A DNA stretch of 64,000 nt from Pseudoalteromonas umbrosa (GCF_030125375.1 NZ_JASJUU010000008.1:245384-309383), one strand, 5' to 3'; positions 9,698-18,714 are shown, counted from the stretch's first letter. The notes: generated by a model not told the origin, from the letters alone. Numbers and translations are program-made.

Positions 9698-10458
9698 AAA
9701 GAAATTTCTATCTTCGTTTTTAATTCAAGTGCAGTTTGCAGGTTAAAGGTTTTTTTGTCTATTGATTTTACAGGTACTAATCCCATCAAGCTATTGCACA
9801 TGAAGACCGCATCTGCATTCATTAAATCTGTCATTGAAATCGCTTCAACGGCAATGTCATGATGATCTGACAACAGACTAAGATAGACCCCTCTAATGCC
9901 ACACAATGCTAAGTTAGGTGTAATAAGTTGCCCGTTTTTTACTATGATAATATTGCTTGCAGAGCATTCAATCACATTATCCTGTAAATCCAGCACTACC
10001 ACGTCGTCACCAGAGAGCCCCAAGGCATCCTCTTTGATCAGAACTTGCTCTAAACGATTGAGCGTCTTTAACCCAGCAAGCAAAGGCTGATGGCCTAATT
10101 TTACATTACTGACAGACAATGAAACACCTTGCGCCTGCCACTGAGCATAGTGGCTGGGAAACTCACTTTTAGAGACAATCACCGTCAGGTCAATGTGTTC
10201 AGGTAAAGCATAACCTCTGCCACCTTCCCCCCTTGTGATAAGAAGCTTAAGTACCCCTAGATGACAACCTTTAATCGCATTTTGACAGGCTTCTAACAAG
10301 GCTTGCTCATCAAGCTCAGGAAAGTGCAGCGCCTGCTGACATTGCTGTAACCTTTGGAGGTGATAAGGCCATAGTTGAAGTGCCTCATTTTCGACTTTGA
10401 TGGTGGTAAAAAAACCATCACCATAGCTTAAACCCCGGTCTCGATGACTGATTTCCAT
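9694..10458 (-). CDS. pabC: Aminodeoxychorismate lyase
   Basis: PLP-dependent fold-type IV enzyme converting 4-amino-4-deoxychorismate to 4-aminobenzoate and pyruvate for folate synthesis. N-terminal motif HRDRGLSYGDGFFTT, then LKLLITRGEGGRGY with the probable PLP lysine just before LLITRG, then NRLEQVL and ECSASNII cofactor-phosphate contacts. The longest frame could start at TTG 10473, but I chose ATG 10458 because GGAG lies six bases upstream of it and the TTG would sit inside the fabF terminator. That gives 254 residues. Located between fabF and mltG as in E. coli, separated from fabF by a terminator, so expression probably depends on readthrough or its own promoter. Confidence 0.93.
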   Translation of the reverse strand: MEISHRDRGLSYGDGFFTTIKVENEALQLWPYHLQRLQQCQQALHFPELDEQALLEACQNAIKGCHLGVLKLLITRGEGGRGYALPEHIDLTVIVSKSEFPSHYAQWQAQGVSLSVSNVKLGHQPLLAGLKTLNRLEQVLIKEDALGLSGDDVVVLDLQDNVIECSASNIIIVKNGQLITPNLALCGIRGVYLSLLSDHHDIAVEAISMTDLMNADAVFMCNSLMGLVPVKSIDKKTFNLQTALELKTKIEISL

Positions 10459-10472
10459 ATATTTCTCCAACA

Positions 10473-10499
10473 AAAAAGCCTGGCATTGCCAGGCTTTTT
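10473..10499 (-). terminator. Intra-cluster terminator between fabF and pabC
   Basis: Stem GCCTGGC / GCCAGGC with a three-base loop, flanked by A5 and T5 on both sides so it could work in either direction. On the minus strand it follows the fabF stop by 16 bases and lies 14 bases before the pabC start, which would reduce pabC-mltG expression relative to the fab genes. Confidence 0.85.
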
Positions 10500-10515
10500 C
10501 AAATTTTAAATAGAC

Positions 10516-11754
10516 TTAAATCTTTTTAAATAATAGTGAGCCGTTAGTGCCACCAAAGCCAAATGAATTACAAAGCGTATATTCTAACTTCGCATCACGT
10601 GCTGTATGAGGTACATAATCCAAATCACAGCCTTCATCTGGGTTATCAAGGTTGATCGTCGGTGATACCTTTTGATCAACCAGTGACAAGATACTGATAA
10701 TTGACTCTACAGATCCAGCAGCGCCAAGTAAGTGACCCATCATTGATTTAGATGAGCTTACCATTACGTCTTTCGCTGCATTACCAAAAATAGACTTAAC
10801 AGCAGATGTTTCCGCGATGTCACCAGCTGGTGTTGACGTACCGTGTGCGTTGATATAGCCGATCTGATCTGCATTCACACCAGCGTCATTCAGTGCATTT
10901 TCCATCGCAAGAGCTGCACCTGAACCATCTTCTGGTGGCGAAGTCATGTGGTAAGCATCACCACTCATACCAAAGCCAACTAGCTCTGCATAAATTTTCG
11001 CACCACGAGCCTTAGCATGCTCATACTCTTCAAGCACAATCACACCGGCACCATCAGCCAATACAAAACCATCTCGGTCTTTGTCCCAAGGACGAGATGC
11101 AGCCTGAGGATCATCATTACGAGTAGATAACGCACGCGCTGCACTAAAGCCACCCATACCAATTGGCGTAGATGCCTTTTCCGCACCACCGGCTACCATA
11201 GCATCCGCGTCGCCATAGGCAATCATACGCGCTGCATGACCAATGTTGTGAAGACCTGTTGTACACGCAGTTACGATTGAAATATTCGGACCTCTTAAAC
11301 CATGCATGATAGACAAATGTCCTGAGATCATGTTGATGATGGTAGACGGTACGTAGAAAGGTGATAACTTGCGTGGACCACTGGCGATCAACTTATGGTG
11401 ATTCTCTTCAATCAGAGTTAATCCACCAATCCCTGAACCGACTGCAACACCAACACGGGCGGCATTCTGCTCAGTGATTTCTAAACCTGAATCCTTTAAT
11501 GCTTGGACACCAGCTGCAATGCCATATTGAATAAACAAGTCCATTTTTTTTGTGTCTTTTTTGGACATGTATTCTGTCGCATCAAAGTCATTGACTAAGC
11601 CAGCAAACTTAGTTCCAAAACTTGATGTATCAAAATGCGTGATGTTTGAAATGCCACTACGACCTTCTAATAGGCCTTGCCAGGTTGACTGAACATCATT
11701 ACCTAGCGGCGTCAACATACCTAAGCCAGTTACTACGACTCGACGTTTAGCCAC
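10516..11754 (-). CDS. fabF: 3-oxoacyl-ACP synthase II
   Basis: Condensing enzyme KASII of type II fatty-acid synthesis, extending acyl-ACP with malonyl-ACP and needed for thermal control of unsaturated fatty acids. Thiolase fold with the nucleophile in SIVTACTTGLHNIGHA, and the two catalytic histidines in INAHGTSTPAGD and SKSMMGHLLGAAGS; the C-terminus has NSFGFGGTN. The longer frame begins at TTG with a four-residue extension; I chose GTG 11754 (AKRRVVVTGLGML) because GGAGG lies five bases before it and E. coli FabF starts at the same place. Length is then 412 residues (413 in E. coli). Follows acpP by 81 bases. Confidence 0.97.
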   Translation of the reverse strand: MAKRRVVVTGLGMLTPLGNDVQSTWQGLLEGRSGISNITHFDTSSFGTKFAGLVNDFDATEYMSKKDTKKMDLFIQYGIAAGVQALKDSGLEITEQNAARVGVAVGSGIGGLTLIEENHHKLIASGPRKLSPFYVPSTIINMISGHLSIMHGLRGPNISIVTACTTGLHNIGHAARMIAYGDADAMVAGGAEKASTPIGMGGFSAARALSTRNDDPQAASRPWDKDRDGFVLADGAGVIVLEEYEHAKARGAKIYAELVGFGMSGDAYHMTSPPEDGSGAALAMENALNDAGVNADQIGYINAHGTSTPAGDIAETSAVKSIFGNAAKDVMVSSSKSMMGHLLGAAGSVESIISILSLVDQKVSPTINLDNPDEGCDLDYVPHTARDAKLEYTLCNSFGFGGTNGSLLFKKI

Positions 11755-11802
11755 GGTTTCCTCCAAAAAGGGATTTGAAATTTTGCGGGGGTAGAATGAA
11801 TG

Positions 11803-11822
11803 AGGGCAGCGAGTGCTGCCCT
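11803..11822 (-). promoter_or_regulatory. Hairpin between acpP and fabF
   Basis: Eight-base perfect stem (AGGGCAGC / GCTGCCCT) with a four-base loop, 13 bases downstream of acpP. It is not followed by a T-run on the minus strand, so I read it as a partial terminator or mRNA-stabilising hairpin that lets acpP be expressed above fabF. Confidence 0.5.
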
Positions 11823-11835
11823 TCAGATCCGTTAA

Positions 11836-12072
11836 TTACTCAGCGTGAGCAGTAACGTAGTCAATCGCTGCCTGAACAGTAGTGATTTTCTCAGCTTCTT
11901 CATCAGGGATCTCAGTGTCGAACTCTTCTTCTAGAGCCATTACTAGCTCAACAGTGTCAAGAGAGTCTGCACCTAGGTCGTCTACGAAAGAAGCTTCAGA
12001 TTTTACTTCTTCCTCTTTAACACCTAGTTGCTCAACGATGATTTTTTTTACGCGTTCTTGGATGTCGCTCAT
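11836..12072 (-). CDS. acpP: Acyl carrier protein
   Basis: Small acidic carrier of growing acyl chains as 4'-phosphopantetheine thioesters. 78 residues, four-helix ACP; the attachment site is Ser37 in DDLGADSLDTVELVM, and the C-terminus is AIDYVTAHAE. A gap of about 200 bases upstream, longer than other gaps in this cluster, leaves room for its own promoter, as in E. coli where acpP is also transcribed separately. Confidence 0.98.
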   Translation of the reverse strand: MSDIQERVKKIIVEQLGVKEEEVKSEASFVDDLGADSLDTVELVMALEEEFDTEIPDEEAEKITTVQAAIDYVTAHAE

Positions 12073-12154
12073 TCTTCTTTCCTTTATTAAAACGCTTTTG
12101 CGTTAATTTCAGATTGCGGCGTAGTTTACGGCGCATCATGTATTGATTCAAGGA

Positions 12155-12181
12155 TTGACTAAGACTTTTTTGTCTGGTCAA
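12155..12181. promoter_or_regulatory. Imperfect inverted repeat upstream of acpP
   Basis: TTGACTAAGAC, six Ts, then GTCTGGTCAA: an almost symmetrical inverted repeat in the fabG-acpP gap. It could be the fabG 3' hairpin or an operator/leader element for acpP. It does not match the FabR or FadR consensus I know. Confidence 0.35.
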
Positions 12182-12280
12182 ACCTGTTACTCATTTTTTT
12201 TACTCTTTATCGCCTATTTTCAGGGCAAATTCAAGCTTGTTTGCGGCAAGATCACAAAAATTTAAATTATTTTGTAATCT

Positions 12281-13027
12281 TTACACCATATACATCGCAC
12301 CGTTTACGTGCAGTGTTTCACCCGAAATATAAGCAGCAGCATCTGAAGCTAGGTATGCAACTGCTGCTGCAATCTCTTCAGGCTGACCCAGACGACCTGC
12401 AGGTACATTTGCAAGTGTTGCTGCCTTTTGATCTTCAGTTAACTCATCTGTCATATCAGTTTTAATAAAACCAGGTGCAATCACGTTTACAGTGATACCA
12501 CGTGATGCAACCTCGCGTGCCAGTGACTTAGAAAAACCAATCACACCCGCTTTAGCTGCAGCATAGTTAGCTTGACCAGCGTTACCCATAGTGCCGACTA
12601 CTGAGCCGATATTAATAATGCGACCTGATTTTTTCTTCATCATTGGACGCAATACAGCTTTAGATAAACGATAAATTGCACTTAGGTTAGTGTCAATAAT
12701 ATCAGTCCACTCATCTTCCTTCATGCGCATAAGTAAGTTATCACGCGTAATACCCGCATTGTTAACTAGCACATCGATGTCGCCGAAATCAGCCTTAATT
12801 TGCTTTAAAACTGCATCAATAGATTCAACGTCAGTGACATTTAATTTATAACCTTTACCGTTTTCACCTAGGTATTCACTGATCTTTTCAGCACCAGATT
12901 CACTTGTTGCTGTTCCAAGTACTGTCGCACCTTGCGCTACAAGCGTTTGCGCTACTGATTTACCAATACCGCGGCTCGCACCGGTTACCAACACAATTTT
13001 ATCTTTCAAATCAAAAATATTTGACAT
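12281..13027 (-). CDS. fabG: 3-oxoacyl-ACP reductase
   Basis: NADPH-dependent short-chain dehydrogenase that reduces 3-oxoacyl-ACP in each elongation round. Rossmann motif VTGASRGIGKSVA at about residues 14-26, NNAG motif in DVLVNNAGITRD, catalytic Ser in NIGSVVGTMG and Tyr-x3-Lys in QANYAAAKAG. C-terminus SGETLHVNGAMYMV is characteristic of FabG. Length 248 residues (244 in E. coli). It follows fabD by 13 bases. Confidence 0.97.
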   Translation of the reverse strand: MSNIFDLKDKIVLVTGASRGIGKSVAQTLVAQGATVLGTATSESGAEKISEYLGENGKGYKLNVTDVESIDAVLKQIKADFGDIDVLVNNAGITRDNLLMRMKEDEWTDIIDTNLSAIYRLSKAVLRPMMKKKSGRIINIGSVVGTMGNAGQANYAAAKAGVIGFSKSLAREVASRGITVNVIAPGFIKTDMTDELTEDQKAATLANVPAGRLGQPEEIAAAVAYLASDAAAYISGETLHVNGAMYMV

Positions 13028-13040
13028 TGTTCTTCTCTAA

Positions 13041-13967
13041 TTATTCTGCACTTTCAACTGATGCTAAATCGTTAGCAGCAGCACATTTAACTGATTTATC
13101 AATTCTCTTTGCTAGACCTGTCAGCACTTTACCTGGACCAAATTCATAGGCTTGAGTAATTTCCTGCGCAGCAAGTTTTTGTACAGTCTCGGTCCAGCGT
13201 ACTGGACTGAATAGCTGCCTAACCAAAGCGTCTTTTATCTCAGCAGCATTTTGTGCCACCTCAACATCGACGTTGTTAATAACCTGATATTTAGGCTCTG
13301 AAAAAGTTAAGCTTTCTAAATCTGCCGCTAAACGCTCAGCTGCAGGCTTCATCAACTCGCAGTGAGATGGCACGCTAACAGACAGAGGCAAAGCACGTTT
13401 CGCACCAGCTTCTTTACATGCTTCACTTGCGCGTTCAACCGCTTCTTTGTGTCCAGCAATAACAACTTGGCCTGGTGAGTTATAGTTTACAGGTGAAACA
13501 ACTTGCCCTTGTGCGGACTCATCACACACTTTAGCAATAACATCGTCATCTAAACCGATAATAGCTGCCATCGAGCCCGTACCTGCAGGTACAGCTTCTT
13601 GCATGTATAAGCCACGCTTTTCAACTAGCTTTACTGCCTCTGCAAGTTCGATAACACCAGCACATACCAACGCAGAATATTCACCTAAGCTATGGCCTGC
13701 TAATACTAGCTCAACATCAAGGTTTTTGGTTTGCCAATGACGGAAAATCGCAACGCTTGCTGTTAATAGCGCTGGCTGAGTTTTATGCGTTTTATTTAGC
13801 TCTTCCTCAGGACCATTCAATACTAAATTTTGAAGATCATATCCAAGCGCTTCTGATGCCTCTACAAACGTGTTTTTTACAACCTCAGAAGATTCTAGCA
13901 ACTCTGATAGCATGCCAACGCTCTGAGAGCCTTGACCTGGGAAAAGTAAAGCAATTTTTTGTGACAT
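13041..13967 (-). CDS. fabD: Malonyl-CoA:ACP transacylase
   Basis: Transfers malonate from CoA to ACP to provide the elongation substrate. N-terminal FPGQGSQSVGML, nucleophile Ser93 in AGHSLGEYSALV, a conserved Arg-containing segment (VEKRGLYMQEA), and catalytic His in SVPSHCELM. Length 308 residues matches the family. Upstream is plsX at 153 bases rather than fabH, which in E. coli sits between plsX and fabD; no fabH remnant is visible in the gap. Confidence 0.97.
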   Translation of the reverse strand: MSQKIALLFPGQGSQSVGMLSELLESSEVVKNTFVEASEALGYDLQNLVLNGPEEELNKTHKTQPALLTASVAIFRHWQTKNLDVELVLAGHSLGEYSALVCAGVIELAEAVKLVEKRGLYMQEAVPAGTGSMAAIIGLDDDVIAKVCDESAQGQVVSPVNYNSPGQVVIAGHKEAVERASEACKEAGAKRALPLSVSVPSHCELMKPAAERLAADLESLTFSEPKYQVINNVDVEVAQNAAEIKDALVRQLFSPVRWTETVQKLAAQEITQAYEFGPGKVLTGLAKRIDKSVKCAAANDLASVESAE

Positions 13968-14120
13968 ATGATGCTCTTTTACTCGTCTTAAATTCGCCCG
14001 CCGTCAATGAGTGAAATAAAATATTGCGATTACACTGACTGCAGACGTATAACTAAAAATGATTATATAAAACAACTTGTTTAAATGGACGCGAAATGAG
14101 CTAAAAAAGCGGTGTTCTTG

Positions 14121-15161
14121 CTAGCTTATAGACGTTTCTTCCACATCTGACATTTTTTTAAAAGCTGTTTGTATCTTTTCGGGAATGCGTCGATTAACCT
14201 CTCTAACAGCTTCATCGATCGCTGCTAAAAATGCCTTATTCGAAGCATTTCCGTGACTTTTTACGACAATACCACGCAATCCTACCAGACTTGCACCGTT
14301 ATACTGGTCGGGGTTCACCTTTTTATAGAGTTTTTTTATCACTGGACGTAATAAAAACGCAAGCACCTTGTAGAAAAAGTGCTTTTTCAAGGCTTTCGTG
14401 AATTTTAGCATGATTAACTTAGCAATTCCCTCGCAAGTTTTTAAAGCAATGTTACCAACAAATCCTTCACAAACAATCACATCTGACTTGCCAGAGAAAA
14501 TATCACTTCCTTCACAGTATCCTTGATAATTAAGGTAGCTACACTCACTCATTAACTTAGCAGCCTGCTTGATACCTTCATGGCCTTTTATATCTTCCGC
14601 ACCAATATTTAGCAGACTTACTTTTGGATTTTCTTTATCTAGAGATTCACCGGCAACGATTGAGCCCATGATAGCAAACTGAAATAGTGTCTCGGGGTCG
14701 CAAAGTACATTAGCCCCTAAGTCGAGTAAATATACGGGTTGCTTTTTCTCAGTTGGCATCGATGTAATTAAAGCTGGTCGCTTAATCCCTGGTAGCATCT
14801 TTAGAACATAATGCGCCATAGATAATAGTGCACCTGTGTTACCTGAACTAACACACGCTTGAGCCTGACCCGATTTAACAAGATCAAGTGATATACGCAT
14901 AGACGATTTACGTTTGTTTCTAAGGGCATGAGCAGGTTCACAATTATTAGTTACGACCTCATCACAATGCTTAATAATCAATCTTGGGTGGTTTATCTTT
15001 TTTGCTTGACTGAGAGCTTGACGTAATACAGCTTCATTACCGCAGAGTAATAAAGTTAAATTTGGGTATTTTTCAACTGCTAGAATCGCAGCTGGAATAG
15101 ATGAACGGGGGCCATAATCGCCCCCCATCATATCTAACGCAATGGTTAGATTAGTCAGCAT
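14121..15161 (-). CDS. plsX: Phosphate acyltransferase PlsX
   Basis: Converts acyl-ACP to acyl-phosphate for phosphatidic acid synthesis; peripheral at the inner membrane. Diagnostic N-terminus TIALDMMGGDYGPRSSIPAA, then CVSSGNTGALLSMAHYVLK, LLDLGANVLCDPETL and GFVGNIALKTCEG. 346 residues, as expected. Its start is 11 bases from the rpmF stop, so rpmF and plsX are co-transcribed as in E. coli. The C-terminal tail (FKKMSDVEETSIS) looks lineage-specific. Confidence 0.96.
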   Translation of the reverse strand: MLTNLTIALDMMGGDYGPRSSIPAAILAVEKYPNLTLLLCGNEAVLRQALSQAKKINHPRLIIKHCDEVVTNNCEPAHALRNKRKSSMRISLDLVKSGQAQACVSSGNTGALLSMAHYVLKMLPGIKRPALITSMPTEKKQPVYLLDLGANVLCDPETLFQFAIMGSIVAGESLDKENPKVSLLNIGAEDIKGHEGIKQAAKLMSECSYLNYQGYCEGSDIFSGKSDVIVCEGFVGNIALKTCEGIAKLIMLKFTKALKKHFFYKVLAFLLRPVIKKLYKKVNPDQYNGASLVGLRGIVVKSHGNASNKAFLAAIDEAVREVNRRIPEKIQTAFKKMSDVEETSIS

Positions 15162-15172
15162 AAAGTAATCTC

Positions 15173-15343
15173 TTAGTTAGAAATTACTTTAACGCCTTTG
15201 TAGTAACCATCTGCAGTTACGTGGTGACGACGATGAGTCTCACCTGAAACTTGGTCTACAGTTAAAGCTGGTCCGCTGATTGCATCATGTGAACGACGCA
15301 TGCCACGACGTGAACGAGTCACTTTGCTTTTTTGTACCGCCAT
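15173..15343 (-). CDS. rpmF: 50S ribosomal protein L32
   Basis: A 56-residue ribosomal protein: MAVQKSKVTRSRRGMRRSHD at the N-terminus, then ALTVDQVSGETHRRHHVT and the end ADGYYKGVKVISN. This matches recalled gammaproteobacterial L32 nearly in full, including the absence of zinc-binding cysteines. It sits between yceD and plsX, 10 bases after the yceD stop, preceded by AGGAG. It ties ribosome production to the membrane-lipid cluster, the conserved arrangement in this class. Confidence 0.97.
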   Translation of the reverse strand: MAVQKSKVTRSRRGMRRSHDAISGPALTVDQVSGETHRRHHVTADGYYKGVKVISN

Positions 15344-15353
15344 TAGCCTTCTC

Positions 15354-15878
15354 CTAAGAATCTTTCTTAAGTTGTTTTAAAATTTCAAATGGATTTGGTT
15401 TACTATCTTCTGCTTCGATTTCGCCAAAGCTCACAGGCTTGTTTGAAAACGAACATGAAGCTTCATCATGCATAGGAACTATAGGAATCGCCAAAATCAA
15501 TTCATCTTCAATCAATTGTCGAAGATTAATTTCGCCTTCTTCATCTAATTCCACCACATCGTAGCTTTCAGGAAGATCATCCGACTCTGCACCTAATCCG
15601 ACTGGCGAATACGCAAAGTCTTGAGCCAAATCCAACCCTAATTCATCATTACAACGTTGACACACCAAAGTTACGCGTGTTCGAGCTGAGCCTCGAATCA
15701 CAACCAAACCTTGCTGATCAATATCGCAATGAATAGTTACCGCTATTTCACCTACCTGATCCTGCACAACTTGCTGCAGTCGAGAAAGTTCTTCAAGCGA
15801 CACAATGCCGTCATAAGTAGCTCGACGTTGCGCTGCCCTGCCTGGATCAAGAGTGATGGGAATTTTCACCTTTTGCAT
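15354..15878 (-). CDS. yceD: YceD/DUF177 protein
   Basis: DUF177 family, linked to 23S rRNA accumulation in bacteria and plants; molecular activity not known to me. 174 residues, acidic, with a CQRC pair (VTLVCQRCNDELGLDL) in the centre and a single later Cys (HDEASCSF). The C-terminal motif PNPFEILKQLK is typical. It heads the yceD-rpmF-plsX run and is divergent from maf, the same neighbourhood as in E. coli. Confidence 0.93.
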   Translation of the reverse strand: MQKVKIPITLDPGRAAQRRATYDGIVSLEELSRLQQVVQDQVGEIAVTIHCDIDQQGLVVIRGSARTRVTLVCQRCNDELGLDLAQDFAYSPVGLGAESDDLPESYDVVELDEEGEINLRQLIEDELILAIPIVPMHDEASCSFSNKPVSFGEIEAEDSKPNPFEILKQLKKDS

Positions 15879-15999
15879 AGGGGCTGCATCATATAGATTG
15901 TTAGTGGTTTAGTCAAAGTAAAAATAAACTTTCCTATTGTTTTTCGCTGACTAAGGCTTATCCTTGAGTCAATTACTCAATTCAGACATAAATAGCCTG

Positions 16000-16593
16000 A
16001 TGAAAACACCTATTATATTAGCCTCAAGCTCACCTTTTAGGCAGCAAATTTTAAAAAAAATTGCTTTACCATTCGCTTCGTTCTCACCGGACATAGACGA
16101 GTCCTCTTTAGAGGGGGAATCGCCTCAATCTTTGGTGCACCGTTTAAGTGAAAAAAAAGCGCAAGAAGCAGCCAAACACTTTTCTGACGGTTTATCTATC
16201 GGCTCTGATCAAGTCGCTGTATTCAATAATGAAGTACTAGGGAAACCACACACAAAAGAAAATGCGATAAAACAACTTTCCTTATTTAGTGGGCAATGTG
16301 TCACTTTTTATACAGGCCTGAGCGTTTTCTGTATTAAAGAGAACATATCAATCACTAAGGTAGTCCCATTTAAGGTCTATTTTAGAGAGTTAACCGGAAC
16401 ACAAATCTCAAATTATTTAGATCTTGAACAGCCATACAATTGTGCTGGCAGTTTTAAAAGTGAAGGTCTGGGAATTTGCTTGTTTGATAAACTAGAAGGA
16501 GAAGACCCTAACACATTAATAGGTCTTCCTTTAATTGAACTAACAAAAATATTGGCTGAATTTGGTGTAGATGTCTTAAGCCAAGCAAGTTAG
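16000..16593 (+). CDS. yceF: Maf-family nucleotide pyrophosphatase (YceF type)
   Basis: Hydrolyses non-canonical nucleoside triphosphates; the YceF subgroup acts on 7-methyl-GTP. Signature ILASSSPFRQQIL at the N-terminus, SIGSDQVAVFNNEVLGKP with the catalytic Asp, then YNCAGSFKSEGLGICLFDKLEG, very close to E. coli YceF. I chose ATG 16000 (MKTPIILASSS, 197 residues) because it matches the family start; a TTG at 15964 with AAGG upstream would add 12 residues and cannot be excluded. The last 18 bases overlap the convergent HAD gene. Confidence 0.92.
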   Translation: MKTPIILASSSPFRQQILKKIALPFASFSPDIDESSLEGESPQSLVHRLSEKKAQEAAKHFSDGLSIGSDQVAVFNNEVLGKPHTKENAIKQLSLFSGQCVTFYTGLSVFCIKENISITKVVPFKVYFRELTGTQISNYLDLEQPYNCAGSFKSEGLGICLFDKLEGEDPNTLIGLPLIELTKILAEFGVDVLSQAS

Positions 16594-17217
16594 TAACTGT
16601 TCAAACTCATCAATAATATGAACTGGGCTATATTGTGCCAGTTCATTTCGATTTGCCACACCAAATGTCACCCCGATTGCAGCGACGCCAGCTTTTCTTG
16701 CCATGTCCATATCTATGGTTGTATCCCCTATCATTACGGCTTGCTCTGGCGCAATATCCAGTTCGCTCAATATCTGCTGGATCATATCTGGGCTTGGTTT
16801 AGACTCCGCTTCATCAGCCGTGCGCGTCACAGCAAAATAACCGTCAAGTCCAGACTCTAGTAACAGTCTATCTAGACCAGCTCTACTCTTACCCGTCGCA
16901 ACCGCTAACTTAATATTACAACTCGACAAAAACTGCAGGACACCTTCAACGCCTTCAAATAACTCAGTAGGTGTTTGATCTACTTCACGATAAATGGTTT
17001 TGTATGCATCAGCTAACTCTGCACTTCGGTGCGCTTGTTCGGGAAACAAAGTCTCTAGCGCAGTCTGTAAAGACAATCCAATGATACTCTTAGTTTTTTC
17101 TAAGGTTTCTCTCGAAAACTCATATTTGTCAGCTACTTTATTAATTGTATTGACAATCTTTGGCACCGTGTCCATCACAGTGCCATCCCAATCAAAAATG
17201 ACCAGTTTATAGTCCAT
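16576..17217 (-). CDS. HAD-superfamily phosphatase (phosphoglycolate phosphatase-like)
   Basis: Cytosolic phosphatase of HAD subfamily IA. Motif I FDWDGTVMDTVPK (nucleophile and acid/base Asp), motif II VATGKSRAG (Thr), motif III Lys in ESKPSPDM, motif IV VMIGDTTIDMDMARKAGV. An alpha-helical cap lies between motifs I and II. 213 residues. The substrate cannot be read from sequence; phosphoglycolate- and nucleotide-type phosphatases share these motifs. Its start overlaps the rluC stop by 11 bases, so it is translated from the rluC transcript. This rluC-HAD pair is common in marine gammaproteobacteria, as far as I recall. Confidence 0.88.
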   Translation of the reverse strand: MDYKLVIFDWDGTVMDTVPKIVNTINKVADKYEFSRETLEKTKSIIGLSLQTALETLFPEQAHRSAELADAYKTIYREVDQTPTELFEGVEGVLQFLSSCNIKLAVATGKSRAGLDRLLLESGLDGYFAVTRTADEAESKPSPDMIQQILSELDIAPEQAVMIGDTTIDMDMARKAGVAAIGVTFGVANRNELAQYSPVHIIDEFEQLLTCLA

Positions 17218-18169
17218 TATCTTCTCTTAATGTTTTAATACACGAGGTTAGCGCATCGTCAAGCGGCGCTTCAACGTGCAACGTAGTCTCAGTTTTAGGA
17301 TGCAAGAAACGAAGTTCTCTTGCATGAAGGAATAGACGACCCAACCCTTTACTGCGCATTTGCGCATCAAAAGCTTGGTCACCATATTTATCATCACATG
17401 CAATTGGGTGGCCTTTACACTGAGTATGAACACGGATCTGATGCGTGCGTCCAGTTACAGGCGAAGCTTGTACTAGTGTCGCACCATTAAATCTTTCTAG
17501 GACACGAAAACGAGTATGGGATGCTTTACCTTCTTCTTGATCAACACGAACCACGCGCTCGCCAGATTTAAGCGTGTTTTTTCTCAAAGGTTCAGTGACA
17601 TTTTTATGTTTTGAAGACCATTCTCCAGCTACCAATGCCCAATAGTTCTTCTCCATGGTCTTTTCTCTTAACTGCTCATGTAATCCCTTTAGCACAGCTC
17701 TGCGCTTTGAAATTAATAAACAGCCTGAAGTATCTCTATCTAGACGATGAACAAGCTCTAATGACTTCTCTTGAGGCCTCAAAGCACGAATGGCTTCTAT
17801 TAAACCGTAACTTAAGCCACTCCCACCATGCACAGCCATACCTGAAGGCTTATTTATAACTATCAGGTATTTATCCTCATATATTATGCAGTCTTCAAGC
17901 CCAGCTACACGGTCTAAGTTTTTTGGTACAAACTCTGTCTTTTCAGCCGTTTTAATAGGAGGAATCCTAACTACATCATCAATTTGTAGTTTATATACTG
18001 GCTTTACACGCTTTTTGTTTACGCGTACCTCGCCTTTTCTCAAAATTTTATAGACAGCACTTTTTGGCACACCTTTTAAGTGCGTAACTAAAAAGTTATC
18101 AATACGCTGACCTAACTGATCTTCGGTGATAGTTACAAAGGTAACTTGTAAACCATTCTTTTCTGACAT
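17207..18169 (-). CDS. rluC: 23S rRNA pseudouridine synthase RluC
   Basis: Isomerises uridines 955, 2504 and 2580 of 23S rRNA (E. coli numbering). N-terminal S4 RNA-binding domain (RIDNFLVTHLKGVPKSAVYK, about residues 18-85), then the RluA-type catalytic domain with catalytic Asp in LVHRLDRDTSGCLL and the TGRTHQIRVH motif. 320 residues (319 in E. coli). RluC next to and divergent from rne is the E. coli arrangement, which supports RluC over RluD. Confidence 0.95.
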   Translation of the reverse strand: MSEKNGLQVTFVTITEDQLGQRIDNFLVTHLKGVPKSAVYKILRKGEVRVNKKRVKPVYKLQIDDVVRIPPIKTAEKTEFVPKNLDRVAGLEDCIIYEDKYLIVINKPSGMAVHGGSGLSYGLIEAIRALRPQEKSLELVHRLDRDTSGCLLISKRRAVLKGLHEQLREKTMEKNYWALVAGEWSSKHKNVTEPLRKNTLKSGERVVRVDQEEGKASHTRFRVLERFNGATLVQASPVTGRTHQIRVHTQCKGHPIACDDKYGDQAFDAQMRSKGLGRLFLHARELRFLHPKTETTLHVEAPLDDALTSCIKTLREDNGL

Positions 18170-18714
18170 TGCCTAATCACTGATTTGAGTAATAATTTAG
18201 TTGCTATCACACAGTTATTAGTGGGATAATCGACTCGCAAATTTTGCGAGCATTGCTTTTTATCGCAAATAAACTGTCGTGATGCACATCTTGGGTGGAG
18301 GATCATACAGATCAGAGCTAAGATTTCCAAAGCTTTTATCTCCGACCTAAGACAATTATTACGTGTAATTGGCATAAGGTGAAGCGCGTAACAGTTCATC
18401 TTTTAATCGCCAGACGCGACGTACAAGTAATATAAAAGCAAAACTATCGTGTCTTGTGTAAATTTGCGGGTGTGTTTAACCCGAGCGAGTTCTGTAGGCA
18501 AAATGAACGCTATTTTTTAACCCGCCTTTGAGATAAATCAGGCTGTAAGTGTTAAAACAGACTAAGTTCCCTTCTCCCCAGTCGTGAGACTGCATCAGTA
18601 ACAGGAACATTTAAGCTGCCTGCAATGGTACACAAGAATAGTATGAGTAAAATTTACCCTTCGATGTAATGTAACTATCGAACGGTAAATATAGTAAATA
18701 GAGTATATAAGAAT
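18170..18714. promoter_or_regulatory. rluC-rne divergent region with a long rne leader
   Basis: 545 bases without a gene between divergent rluC and rne. In E. coli the rne 5' leader is several hundred bases long and mediates autoregulation; the length here is consistent with that. Seen directly: an interrupted palindrome CTCGCAAA-T-TTTGCGAG at 18234-18250, and a small hairpin CGGGT / ACCCG at 18467-18483. I could not place a convincing promoter. Confidence 0.5.

Noticed and set aside
18133..18399. 88-codon minus-strand frame upstream of rluC
   Set aside because: Overlaps the rluC start and the rne leader; no ribosome site or motif, so a shadow.
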